From Streptantibioticus parmotrematis (GTDB taxonomy: Bacteria; Actinomycetota; Actinomycetes; Streptomycetales; Streptomycetaceae), in NCBI RefSeq assembly GCF_019890615.1, contig NZ_JAINVZ010000016.1, positions 62,001-126,000 of the forward strand: 64,000 bases of DNA, in the 5' to 3' direction. Every line of letters begins with the position of its first letter. Position 1 is the stretch's first letter. The position numbers and the translations under genes were made by a program. This document shows, one piece after another, positions 41,828-49,338 of the stretch. The notes under the pieces are model-generated. The model worked only from the letters and a program-made list of their open reading frames with translations. It was not told the DNA's origin and made no database searches.

Positions 41828-43660
41828 CTACGGCTTGACGCGGACCACCTGCGGGTCGTGGTCACTGGTCTGGTGGGCGAACTCGGCGTTGATGTGCACG
41901 ACGTCGTAGTCCGGGTTACGCAGCGCCGGGCTGGTCAGCGTGTGGTCCAGCACCTCGGAGTTGCCCTCGTAGTCGTAGGTGTAGCGCTCCTTGACCGGCA
42001 GCGTGGTGATCAGGTCCTTCAGCACGCCGCCCGAGGTCAGCGCCTTCAGCGCCGGGGAGAACTGGAAGTCGTTGAGGTCGCCCAGCGCGATCACGTCGGC
42101 GTGCTTGTCGACCGCGAGCAGCGACTTGACGAACGCGTTCTCGTCCTGCGCCTGCTGGATGCGCTGCACCTCGCTGGAGCGGGTCGGCGGCTGGAAGCGG
42201 CTATCGAGACCCTGGTCGCCCAGCTTGGCCACGAAGTGGTTGGCGATCACGAAGACCGTCCTGCCACGGAAGGTGAACTGCCCGACCAGCGGCTTGCGGC
42301 TGGCGTTCCAGGCGGAGTTCGACGGGTCGATGCGGCCCGGCGAAGCGGTCAGCTGCGCCTTGCCGTTCACCTTGGTGACGCCGACCGCGGAGGTGGAGGA
42401 GCCGCCGGGGATGTCGTCGAAGCTCACGCGGGCCGGGTTGAACAGGAAGACCTGGCGGATGTTGCCGCCGGGCTCGCCGCCGTCCTGGTCGTTGACCGGG
42501 TCGATGGAGCGCCAGTCGTAGGACGGGCCGCCGGCCGCCTTGATCGCGGCGATGAACTTGCCGACCGTCTGGTCGCAGTCCACCACGCCGTCGTCGGTGG
42601 CGCCGTCGTTGTCCTGGATCTCCTCCAGGGCGACGATGTCGGGGGAGGAGAGGTTGTGCACGACTCCGTTGGCCAGCGCGGTGAACTTGCTGTCCGGGTC
42701 GCTGGGCGCCAGGTTCTCCACGTTGTAGGTGGCGAGCGCGAGTTCGTCGTCGTGCTGCTTGCGGGTGACCTCGGGCTGGATGCCGCCGGACTTCAGCGCG
42801 CCGATCGCGTTGGCGACGATGGTGTAGCCGCCGAACTGGTTGTAGTCCAGCGGACCGCTGGTCGCCCCGGTCAGCTCGTCGCCGACGCTGGCCTGCGGGA
42901 AGGCGGCCTGCGTGGTCGGGATGAGCGACTGCACCTGGATGCGGCCGGAGTCGGGGTCGTTGTAGTTCTCGTAGATCGTGCCGCCGCGCTTCGTCGGGTT
43001 CTGGTCCGGCTTCGCGGTGACCCACAGCTCGCTGTAGGCGTCGGTCGGGCCGACCACCCGGGCGTTGTCGATCTCGACGTTCATGCCCTCCAGCGACTCG
43101 TACAGGTCGAGCGCGTACTTCTTCGGCTGGAGGGTGAGCGGCTCGATGTCGCCGCCGGCGGCCTGCGGCGCGTACGCGCTGGGGATGTCGCGGGGGCGCA
43201 GCACGACGGGGGCGGGCACTGCGTTGCCGGAGGAGACCACGGTGACGGTCGGCTTGGTCAGCTCGGTGACCGACTGCACGCCGGTGTCCGCGCCGCCCGG
43301 GTAGTACTCGGAGACGGTGGCGTCCACCGTGACGCTGTCGCCCACCTGCACCTTCGGGGTGGAGGAGGTGTAGACGAAGATCCCCTCGCTGGTGGCCGGG
43401 TTGTCGTCCGGGTTCGGGTCCTGGAACCAGAAGCCCTTGGACGAACCGTAGGTCCGTACGCCGGTGACGATGCCCGGTACACCGGTCACGGCCTGGCCGG
43501 CCAGCGGCGACACGCGGGTCGAGCCCTGGATGTCGTGGATGCGGATCTGCGCGGCCGACGCCTGCTGCGGCGCGACGAGCAGGCCCGCGGCCAGCGCGAC
43601 GACGCCGAGGGTTCCGACGGTGGCCGGTCTGCGCACGAAACGCTTGCGGCGAGGGGTCAC
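41828..43660 (-). CDS. Secreted endonuclease/exonuclease/phosphatase-family nuclease
   Basis: The 610-residue extracellular protein starts TPRRKRFVRRPATVGTLGVVAL with a signal peptide ending ASA. An OB-like/ESPR domain with DIQGSTRVSPLAGQAVTGVPGIVTGV comes first, as in ExeM/NucH extracellular nucleases. The C-terminal half is an EEP domain: LATYNVENLAPSD, IVALEEIQDNDG, NIRQVFLFN, FVIANHFVAKLGDQG, IALGDLNDFQ and SDHDPQVV provide the Asn, Glu, His, Asp-Asn and His-Asp catalytic set. GTG 43660 is chosen for its GGAGGA site. It probably degrades extracellular DNA and frees phosphate; PhoP control is possible but no box is evident. Confidence 0.9.
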   Translation of the reverse strand: MTPRRKRFVRRPATVGTLGVVALAAGLLVAPQQASAAQIRIHDIQGSTRVSPLAGQAVTGVPGIVTGVRTYGSSKGFWFQDPNPDDNPATSEGIFVYTSSTPKVQVGDSVTVDATVSEYYPGGADTGVQSVTELTKPTVTVVSSGNAVPAPVVLRPRDIPSAYAPQAAGGDIEPLTLQPKKYALDLYESLEGMNVEIDNARVVGPTDAYSELWVTAKPDQNPTKRGGTIYENYNDPDSGRIQVQSLIPTTQAAFPQASVGDELTGATSGPLDYNQFGGYTIVANAIGALKSGGIQPEVTRKQHDDELALATYNVENLAPSDPDSKFTALANGVVHNLSSPDIVALEEIQDNDGATDDGVVDCDQTVGKFIAAIKAAGGPSYDWRSIDPVNDQDGGEPGGNIRQVFLFNPARVSFDDIPGGSSTSAVGVTKVNGKAQLTASPGRIDPSNSAWNASRKPLVGQFTFRGRTVFVIANHFVAKLGDQGLDSRFQPPTRSSEVQRIQQAQDENAFVKSLLAVDKHADVIALGDLNDFQFSPALKALTSGGVLKDLITTLPVKERYTYDYEGNSEVLDHTLTSPALRNPDYDVVHINAEFAHQTSDHDPQVVRVKP

Positions 43661-44055
43661 TTGGGGTCCTCCGAGGACGGTGAGGGTTTCTTCTTCTTGC
43701 GGATTCGTACGGGTTCTTACGGGTGACGCGGCTTGCGGTGACGCGGTCGGCCCGCGCCGGGTCGGCGTGGCGGCGCGTCGGGCGGCGCTCGGTGGTACGC
43801 GGTCGTGCTCGCGGGATCCGGACGTGCGGGAGCCCCGGCCACCGTTGCGGGCGGCCGGTGGTCGTACCGGAAAAGTTGTCGCGGACACGACCTCTACGCG
43901 CGTAAATCTGCTGCCGGGGCGCGGGAGTTGTCAAGGGAACAGCCCGTAACTCCCGTTGACGCGAAGGTGAACCGGGCGGGTCCGCCCGTTATGCGTCTAC
44001 GCTGGGTGGGCGTGCCCTCGCGCGCCGGATGCGACTCGTACGAGGAGAACACCCC
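43661..44055. other. 395-nt divergent spacer
   Basis: No gene is visible. The inverted repeat CGGGAGTT (43922-43929) / AACTCCCG (43948-43955) with an 18-nt spacer is the clearest element. TACGCT (43998-44003) is a possible -10 toward the acidic protein gene, but no suitable -35 precedes it. Confidence 0.45.
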
Positions 44056-45621
44056 ATGGCCGCTGACAGCCGCGACATGCCCCCGGTTCGGCTGCTCCCG
44101 GACGCCGAACTCGCGCGGCTCGCGCTCACCGCACCGCTGCTCGACCACGCCGCGCGGCTGGCCCGCTGGACCGCGCCGCGCGTCGGGGTGAACGCCACCG
44201 CCGAGCTGGTCGAGGACGAACTCGCCCGTGCGACAGTCGAGTTGGGCTTCGGCGACGACCCGGAGGGCGCCGCGCACACCGCCGAGGCATGGGCGTTCGC
44301 GGTGGACACCGGACTGGTCGAGGTCGAACTCGACGAGGACGCGACCCGCGCGGAGGACCTGGACGCACCCGCGGGCACCGCGTCACCCGGCAAGGCGCTG
44401 GGCCTGCTGGACGGCGGCGACCCCCGCGAGGTCATCGAGGTGTGGCGCACCGGACTGGAGTCGGTACTCACCGAGACCGCCTCCGCGGGCCTCGCCGATC
44501 TCTTCGGTGATGCGGATGACCCGGACGCGGCGGGCGCCGCCGACGGCGCGGACGAGGACGCGTGGGACGAGGACGGCCCGGAGTGGGACCCGCGCGAGGA
44601 GGCCGCCTTCCTCGAAGGCGCGCTCGGCAACCTCTATCTGCTGACCGCGCTGGAGGAGACCGGCCCGGCGCAGGGCGCGTCGGCCGAAGCCGGCGCGGGG
44701 GGTGCGAAGCCCGTGCCGCTGCCGGTGCTGGCCGCCTCGATGGTCGTCCCCGACGACATGGACGTGCCGACCGACGCCGTACTGGAGGAGGTGTCGGAGG
44801 CGATGATGCGGCTGGACGACCACTTCCGGCTGCTCGCGCCCACCGGCCTGGTCGACTACCAGCCGGTCGACGACGCGCTGATCGCCGAGGAGGCTGCGGG
44901 CGAGGCGTCGGACGAGGAGCTTCCCGACGCGTCCGGCGAACTCGCCGCCGACGAGGTCTCCCGCTACGGCATGGTGCGGCTCACCCCGCTGGGCGTGCTC
45001 GGGGTGCGCGAGCGGCTGCTGGAGCGCGGGGTCCCCGCGCCCGTCGTCGGCGACCTGACCGACGCGAGCGCCGACCGGCTGCTGGACGCGCTGGTGTCCT
45101 ATCCGCAGGCGGCGGCGTACGAGGAGGGCGGCCGGTGGCTGGAGCGCCGCGAACCGGTGGACGCGGCCCGCGAACTGCTGGCTGCCGCGCGCGGTGACGG
45201 CCTCGACGCCCCGGCGCGCCGCCTCATCGGTCAGCAGACGCTCGGCAGGCTGGGTCCCGAGGCGGAACCGGCGCTGCGCGAGGTGCTGGACGACCGCGAG
45301 CTGGGCGGCCTGGCCCGGGTCTGGCTGGTCGAGCGCGGGGCGGCCGACGTGCCCGCGCCGGACGAGGCGATGGTCTTCTGGCTGACCGTCGACACCCTCG
45401 CCGCGCAGCTCGCCATGGACGACGACCCCGAACTGCTGGGGGAGCTGGTCCGCGACCTGGTCGCCCGCCACGAGGGCTTCTTCGACGCGGTCTGGCGGGT
45501 CGACCACCCGGCCACCGCCGAGGTGCTGGACGCGATGGGCCGGCTGCACCCGGACAAGCGCACCGCGAAGGAGGCCCGCAAGGCGGCCTTCAAGGCGCGG
45601 TCGAAGGCACCGCGCGGCTGA
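44056..45621 (+). CDS. Acidic conserved hypothetical protein
   Basis: I do not recognise a domain in this 521-residue protein. It is strongly acidic (EVELDEDATRAEDLDAPAG; GADEDAWDEDGPEWDPREE), helical-looking and lacks a signal peptide or membrane helix. Its C-terminal quarter turns basic (RTAKEARKAAFKARSKAPRG). The mid-region has winged-helix-like text near residues 295-345 (SRYGMVRLTPLGVLGVRERLLERGV), as seen in Streptomyces proteins of unknown function with a C-terminal regulator-like domain. ATG 44056 has GAGGAG about 8 nt upstream. It is convergent with the TerD gene. Confidence 0.7.
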   Translation: MAADSRDMPPVRLLPDAELARLALTAPLLDHAARLARWTAPRVGVNATAELVEDELARATVELGFGDDPEGAAHTAEAWAFAVDTGLVEVELDEDATRAEDLDAPAGTASPGKALGLLDGGDPREVIEVWRTGLESVLTETASAGLADLFGDADDPDAAGAADGADEDAWDEDGPEWDPREEAAFLEGALGNLYLLTALEETGPAQGASAEAGAGGAKPVPLPVLAASMVVPDDMDVPTDAVLEEVSEAMMRLDDHFRLLAPTGLVDYQPVDDALIAEEAAGEASDEELPDASGELAADEVSRYGMVRLTPLGVLGVRERLLERGVPAPVVGDLTDASADRLLDALVSYPQAAAYEEGGRWLERREPVDAARELLAAARGDGLDAPARRLIGQQTLGRLGPEAEPALREVLDDRELGGLARVWLVERGAADVPAPDEAMVFWLTVDTLAAQLAMDDDPELLGELVRDLVARHEGFFDAVWRVDHPATAEVLDAMGRLHPDKRTAKEARKAAFKARSKAPRG

Positions 45622-45672
45622 GCCCGGAGGGCGTGCCGGGGCGGGGTCGCGTCTTCCGCCCCGCCCTCGGGC
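45622..45672. terminator. Large hairpin between convergent genes
   Basis: The outer arms GCCCGGAGGGC and GCCCTCGGGC pair with one bulge, and an inner GGGGCGG/CCGCCCC stem lies between them. It begins right after the acidic-protein stop and faces the TerD stop. Confidence 0.6.
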
Positions 45673-45714
45673 CGCGGCGCCGTACCGGGAGCCGTGCCGT
45701 GCCGCGGCGTGCCC

Positions 45715-47124
45715 TCAGAGCGCGGCCGCTCCGTGGTCGACCATGCCGCGTACCGTGCGGGCCTTCACGTACTGGCCTATCGCGGTCATCTCCCATTCCC
45801 CGGTGGGTTGCCGGACCAGCTTGCACATCACGACGGCGGTCTGCGCCTCGGAGTTGGTCAGGTCGAACCGCACCAGCTCCTCGCCGCTCGCGTCGTCGAG
45901 CAACCGGCAGTAGGCCTTGGCGACCTGGGTGAACTTCTGCCCGGAGAAGGAGTTGACCGTGAAGACGAGGGAGGTGACGTCGGCGGGCAGCCCGCCGAGG
46001 TCGACCGTGATCGACTCGTCGTCCCCCGAACCGCGCCCGGTGAGGTTGTCACCCGCGTGCCGGACCGCGCCGCCGAGGATGGTCAGCTTCCCGAAGTAGC
46101 AGGAGTCGCGGTGGTCGCGGCGCGGCCCGTACGCGATGACCGAGGCGTCCAGGTCGATGCTGCGGCCGCGCCGGGCGGGCTCCCAGCCCAGGCCCATCCG
46201 CACCGTGGACAGCAGCGGGCGCCCGCCCTTGACCAGCGAGACGCTCTGGTTCTTCGTCAGGCTGACGCGGCCCTTGTCCAGGTTGATCCGTCCCGCGGCG
46301 GGCGCGGGCGCCGGCGGGGGCGGGAACGACGCGGCGGGCGGCGCGGCCGGTGCGGGAGCCGGGGTGCCGCTCGCCCACGGCGGAGGGAACCCGGCCGGAA
46401 CGGCCCCGGCGGGCGGCGGAGGCGGGGGCGGGGGAGCGGGGGGCGTGAAGGGCGCGGGGGGAGGCGGCGGCGCGGCCGGGGTGAAAGGTGCGGCGGGGGC
46501 GGCCGGGAACGGCGCGGGCGGCGGCGCGGCCACCGCGGGCTCGGACGCCGGAGCCGCGCTCACGGGAGGCGTGCTCACCGGAGGCGTCGGCGCCGCGGGC
46601 GCGCTCGCCGGAGCCGTCGCCGACCCGGCCTCCGCCGTCGGCTCCTCCACCGTGACGCCGAAGTCCGTGGCGATGCCCGCCAGTCCGTCCGCGTAGCCCT
46701 GCCCGACCGCGCGCACCTTCCAGGCGCCGCCGCGCCGGTAGACCTCGACGACCACCAGCGCGGTCTCGCTGCCCAGCGCGGGCGGGGTGAACGTCGCCAG
46801 CACGGCGCCGCCGTCGGCGTCACGTATCGTCGCGGTCGGCTCCGTGCCCGCGAAGCTGCGTCCCGCCTCGTCGGGGCTTGCGGTCACCACGACCTTCTCG
46901 ATGCCGTCCGGCACGGCGGCGGTGTCCACCTCGATCGCGCCCGCGCGGTGCGTGACGCCGGGGGCGGACGGCTGGTTGTAGAAGACGAAGTCGTCGTCCG
47001 AGCGGACCTTGCCGTCCGCGGTCAGCAGCAGACCGGAGACGTCCAGCGCGACGGGCGCGGTCACCTCGACGGTCACGCGAGCCGCGGGGAGCGGGATGTT
47101 GGAGCCGGGCGTCATAGCGGTCAT
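45715..47124 (-). CDS. Two-domain TerD/TerA-family protein
   Basis: The 469-residue protein has two calcium-binding TerD-like beta-sandwich domains. The first is about residues 1-165, with SDDDFVFYNQPSAPG, GIEKVVVTASPDEAGRSF and an EVYRRGGAWKVRAVGQGYADGLAGI end. The second is about 295-469, with SLVKGGRPLLSTVRMGLGWEPA, IDLDASVIAYG and FTQVAKAYCRLLDDASGEELVRFDLT. A roughly 125-residue Pro/Ala linker joins them. Such tellurium-resistance-type proteins act in stress and development in Streptomyces rather than only in tellurite resistance. An in-frame ATG at 47115 is an alternative start. No other ter gene is adjacent. Confidence 0.85.
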   Translation of the reverse strand: MTAMTPGSNIPLPAARVTVEVTAPVALDVSGLLLTADGKVRSDDDFVFYNQPSAPGVTHRAGAIEVDTAAVPDGIEKVVVTASPDEAGRSFAGTEPTATIRDADGGAVLATFTPPALGSETALVVVEVYRRGGAWKVRAVGQGYADGLAGIATDFGVTVEEPTAEAGSATAPASAPAAPTPPVSTPPVSAAPASEPAVAAPPPAPFPAAPAAPFTPAAPPPPPAPFTPPAPPPPPPPPAGAVPAGFPPPWASGTPAPAPAAPPAASFPPPPAPAPAAGRINLDKGRVSLTKNQSVSLVKGGRPLLSTVRMGLGWEPARRGRSIDLDASVIAYGPRRDHRDSCYFGKLTILGGAVRHAGDNLTGRGSGDDESITVDLGGLPADVTSLVFTVNSFSGQKFTQVAKAYCRLLDDASGEELVRFDLTNSEAQTAVVMCKLVRQPTGEWEMTAIGQYVKARTVRGMVDHGAAAL

Positions 47125-47195
47125 GCCCCTAGGAACGCCCGGCCGTCGCGCGCGGTTCCAGCCGTCAGCGCGCGATGCGCTCGATCACCCGTTCG

Positions 47196-48017
47196 TCATC
47201 GCGGCCAGATCGGCGGGTTGACGCAGAACGGGCCGCCCAGGTGGGTGTGTTCCGGGTCGTCCCGCGACAACTCGCCCTCTTCCGCGACGAGCCGGGCCGC
47301 GTACGGCTCGGAGTCGTCGCGTGGCGCGTAGCCGAGCGCCCGCGCGGAGGACAGGTCCCACCACGCCCGGGTGTTGGCCGAACTGCCGTACACCACGGTG
47401 TGGCCGACGTCCGGCGCGGTGAGCGCCGCGTCGAACAGCCGCGCCGCGTCGCCGGGGCTGAGCCAGAGCGACAGCATCCGCACGGTGGTCGGCTCGGGGT
47501 AGCAGGAGCCGATGCGGACCGAGACGGTCTCGACGCCGTGCTTGTGCCAGTAGAGGTCGGCCAGGTCCTCGCCGAAGCACTTGGACAGGCCGTAGAAGGT
47601 GTCCGGGCGGTGCGGAGTGTCGGCCGGGACCAGCGGCTCGCCCGGCTCCGGGCGCGGGGTGAAGCCCACGGCGTGGTTGCTGGAAGCGAACACGATCCGG
47701 CGCACGCCCTCCGCGCGGGCGGCCTCGTACAGGTGGTACGTGCCCTGCACGTTGGCGCGCAGGATCTTCTCGAACGTCGACTCCAGCGAGATCCCGGCCA
47801 GATGGAGGACGCCGTCCACCCCGCGCACGGCCTCGCGCAGCGCCGCGGCTCCCTCCGGATCGCCCAGGTCGAGGGTGATGGCGTCCGGTTCGCCCGGTAC
47901 CGGAACGACGTCGAGCAGCCGCAGGTCCCAGCCGTGCTCCGGCAGCAACTCCCGCATCATGCCGCCCACCGCGCCCGCGGCGCCGGTGAGCAGGAGCGTG
48001 CGGCGGGCGGCGGTCAT
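47196..48017 (-). CDS. udh: NAD-dependent uronate dehydrogenase-like SDR
   Basis: The 273-residue short-chain dehydrogenase has the NAD fingerprint LLLTGAAGAVGGMMRELLPEHGW, DGVLHLAGIS, the SSNHAVGF segment and the catalytic Tyr-Lys in DTFYGLSKCFGEDLADLYW, followed by VETVSVRIGSCYPEP. The SSNHAVGF, YGLSKxFGEDLA and RIGSCYPEP strings are those of uronate dehydrogenases, which oxidise galacturonate or glucuronate to the aldarolactone. It is divergent from kdgD, the dehydratase of the same pathway, and the spacer holds facing promoters and operator-like boxes. GGAGGAGAG precedes the ATG. Confidence 0.8.
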   Translation of the reverse strand: MTAARRTLLLTGAAGAVGGMMRELLPEHGWDLRLLDVVPVPGEPDAITLDLGDPEGAAALREAVRGVDGVLHLAGISLESTFEKILRANVQGTYHLYEAARAEGVRRIVFASSNHAVGFTPRPEPGEPLVPADTPHRPDTFYGLSKCFGEDLADLYWHKHGVETVSVRIGSCYPEPTTVRMLSLWLSPGDAARLFDAALTAPDVGHTVVYGSSANTRAWWDLSSARALGYAPRDDSEPYAARLVAEEGELSRDDPEHTHLGGPFCVNPPIWPR

Positions 48018-48061
48018 GGGCTCTCCTCCGGTCGGTCGCGCGGGTCAGTCACCCGGACGTG

Positions 48062-48077
48062 GTTCACGCATACGGAC
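48062..48077. promoter_or_regulatory. Operator-like box 1, GTTCACGCATACGGAC
   Basis: This 16-bp box follows GTTCA-N8-GAC and lies at the expected transcription start of udh. A second copy lies at 48156-48171 beside the kdgD start, and a related palindrome lies upstream of the semialdehyde dehydrogenase gene (53922-53947). Confidence 0.55.
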
Positions 48078-48081
48078 GGCC

Positions 48082-48110
48082 AGCGTAGGAAGCGCTCACA
48101 TCGCGGTCAA
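48082..48110 (-). promoter_or_regulatory. udh promoter
   Basis: On the minus strand TTGACC (48110-48105) and TACGCT (48087-48082) are 17 bp apart, close to the HrdB consensus. Transcription would begin near 48075, inside box 1. Confidence 0.65.
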
Positions 48111-48125
48111 GGTTCCCCTTGACCG
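48104..48125. promoter_or_regulatory. 22-bp palindrome carrying both divergent -35 elements
   Basis: CGGTCAAGG (48104-48112) and CCTTGACCG (48117-48125) are perfect inverted arms around TTCC. Each arm contains the TTGACC -35 for one direction. Confidence 0.7.
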
Positions 48126-48148
48126 GCGTCGTGGTGGCGGCCTAGCGT
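48119..48148 (+). promoter_or_regulatory. kdgD promoter
   Basis: TTGACC (48119-48124) and TAGCGT (48143-48148) are 18 bp apart. Transcription would begin near 48155, at the left edge of box 2. Confidence 0.7.
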
Positions 48149-48155
48149 GGTGTGC

Positions 48156-48171
48156 GTTCACAAGTATGGAC
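48156..48171. promoter_or_regulatory. Operator-like box 2, GTTCACAAGTATGGAC
   Basis: It matches box 1 at GTTCAC-N3-TA-N-GGAC and lies at the expected kdgD +1. A repressor bound here would block initiation. Confidence 0.55.
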
Positions 48172-48251
48172 GACGGTCATCATTTCGAACGACACGCGCC
48201 GATGCCCGAGGGGGTGGCGGCGACGAGGACCGTACGACGAAGGGGTTCCGC

Positions 48252-49211
48252 ATGACCGCACTCCCGCTGGCCCGGCGTCTGCGCGGCCCGCTGTTCTTCC
48301 CCGTCACCGCCTTCGCCCCCGACGGCGGCCTGGCCCTCGACGCGTTCCGCGCGCACGTGCGCGCCGGGATCGAGGCGGGCGCCGGCGCGGTCTTCGCCTG
48401 CTGCGGCACGGGGGAGTTCCACGCCCTGGCGCCCGAGGAGTTCCACGCCTGCGTGGCGGCGGCCGTCGAGGAGGCGGCCGGGCGCGTGCCGGTCGTCGCG
48501 GGCACCGGCTACGGCACCGCGCTCGCCCTGCACTACGCCGGACTCGCCGAACGCGCCGGCGCCGACGGCCTGCTGGCCCTGCCCCCGTACCTGGTCGCCG
48601 CCGACCAGCCCGGCCTGCTGCGCCACTACACGGCACTCGCCGAGGGCACCGCGCTCGACGTCATCGTCTACCAGCGGGCCAACGCCGTGCTGACCCCCGA
48701 GAGCGTCGTACGGCTGACCGAGGTCCCGGGCGTCATCGGGCTCAAGGACGGCGTCGGCGACCTCGACCTGATGCAGCGCGTCGTCTCCGCGGTCCGCTCC
48801 GCGCGCCCGGGCCGCGAGCCGCTGTACTTCAACGGGCTGCCCACCGCCGAACTGACCGGCCTGGCCTACCGGGGCATCGGGGTCCACCTCTACTCCTCGG
48901 CCGTCTTCTGCTTCGCCCCCGAGATCGCGCTCGCCTTCCACCGCGCGCTGCTCGGCGACGAGGGCGACGGCACCGGCGCCGACGACGCGGCCGTGAACCG
49001 GCTGCTCGACGTCTTCTACCGGCCGCTGGCCGAACTGCGCGACCAGGGCGCGGGATACGCGGTCTCCCTCGTGAAGGCGGGCGTGCGGCTGCGCGGCGGC
49101 GAGGTCGGGGAGGTCCGCTCCCCGCTGAGCGAGCCCGCCCCGCGGCACGTCGCCCGCCTCGCCGAACTCATCGACCAGGGGCTGACGTTGGTGGACGAGC
49201 TGAAGGGGTAG
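48252..49211 (+). CDS. kdgD: 5-dehydro-4-deoxyglucarate dehydratase
   Basis: KdgD dehydrates and decarboxylates 5-keto-4-deoxyglucarate to 2-oxoglutarate semialdehyde. The 319-residue protein is a DapA/NAL-superfamily TIM barrel. It has RGPLFFPVTAFAPDGGLAL, the GTGEFHAL phosphate-like loop, the Tyr in IVYQRANAVLTPE and the Schiff-base Lys in GVIGLKDGVGDLDLM, with the KdgD-type YFNGLPTAEL. ATG 48252 has GAAGGGG 6 nt upstream. It is divergent from udh; together they cover two steps of oxidative uronate catabolism. Confidence 0.9.
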   Translation: MTALPLARRLRGPLFFPVTAFAPDGGLALDAFRAHVRAGIEAGAGAVFACCGTGEFHALAPEEFHACVAAAVEEAAGRVPVVAGTGYGTALALHYAGLAERAGADGLLALPPYLVAADQPGLLRHYTALAEGTALDVIVYQRANAVLTPESVVRLTEVPGVIGLKDGVGDLDLMQRVVSAVRSARPGREPLYFNGLPTAELTGLAYRGIGVHLYSSAVFCFAPEIALAFHRALLGDEGDGTGADDAAVNRLLDVFYRPLAELRDQGAGYAVSLVKAGVRLRGGEVGEVRSPLSEPAPRHVARLAELIDQGLTLVDELKG

Positions 49212-49338
49212 GGGCTCCCGCGTCCCCGACCGACCGCCACGCCCCGACCGCCGACCGCGCCCGCCGCGCATCGCCCCGTCTGCCGCGCGCCGTCGCGGGC
49301 CGCGCCGCCCACGCCATGTCCCCGCCCCAGGAGCCCCG

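Noticed and set aside
37573-47124. A genomic island or prophage around the efflux and Ter genes
   Set aside because: No integrase, tRNA, direct-repeat ends or change in base composition is visible. The genes look like ordinary accessory chromosome content.
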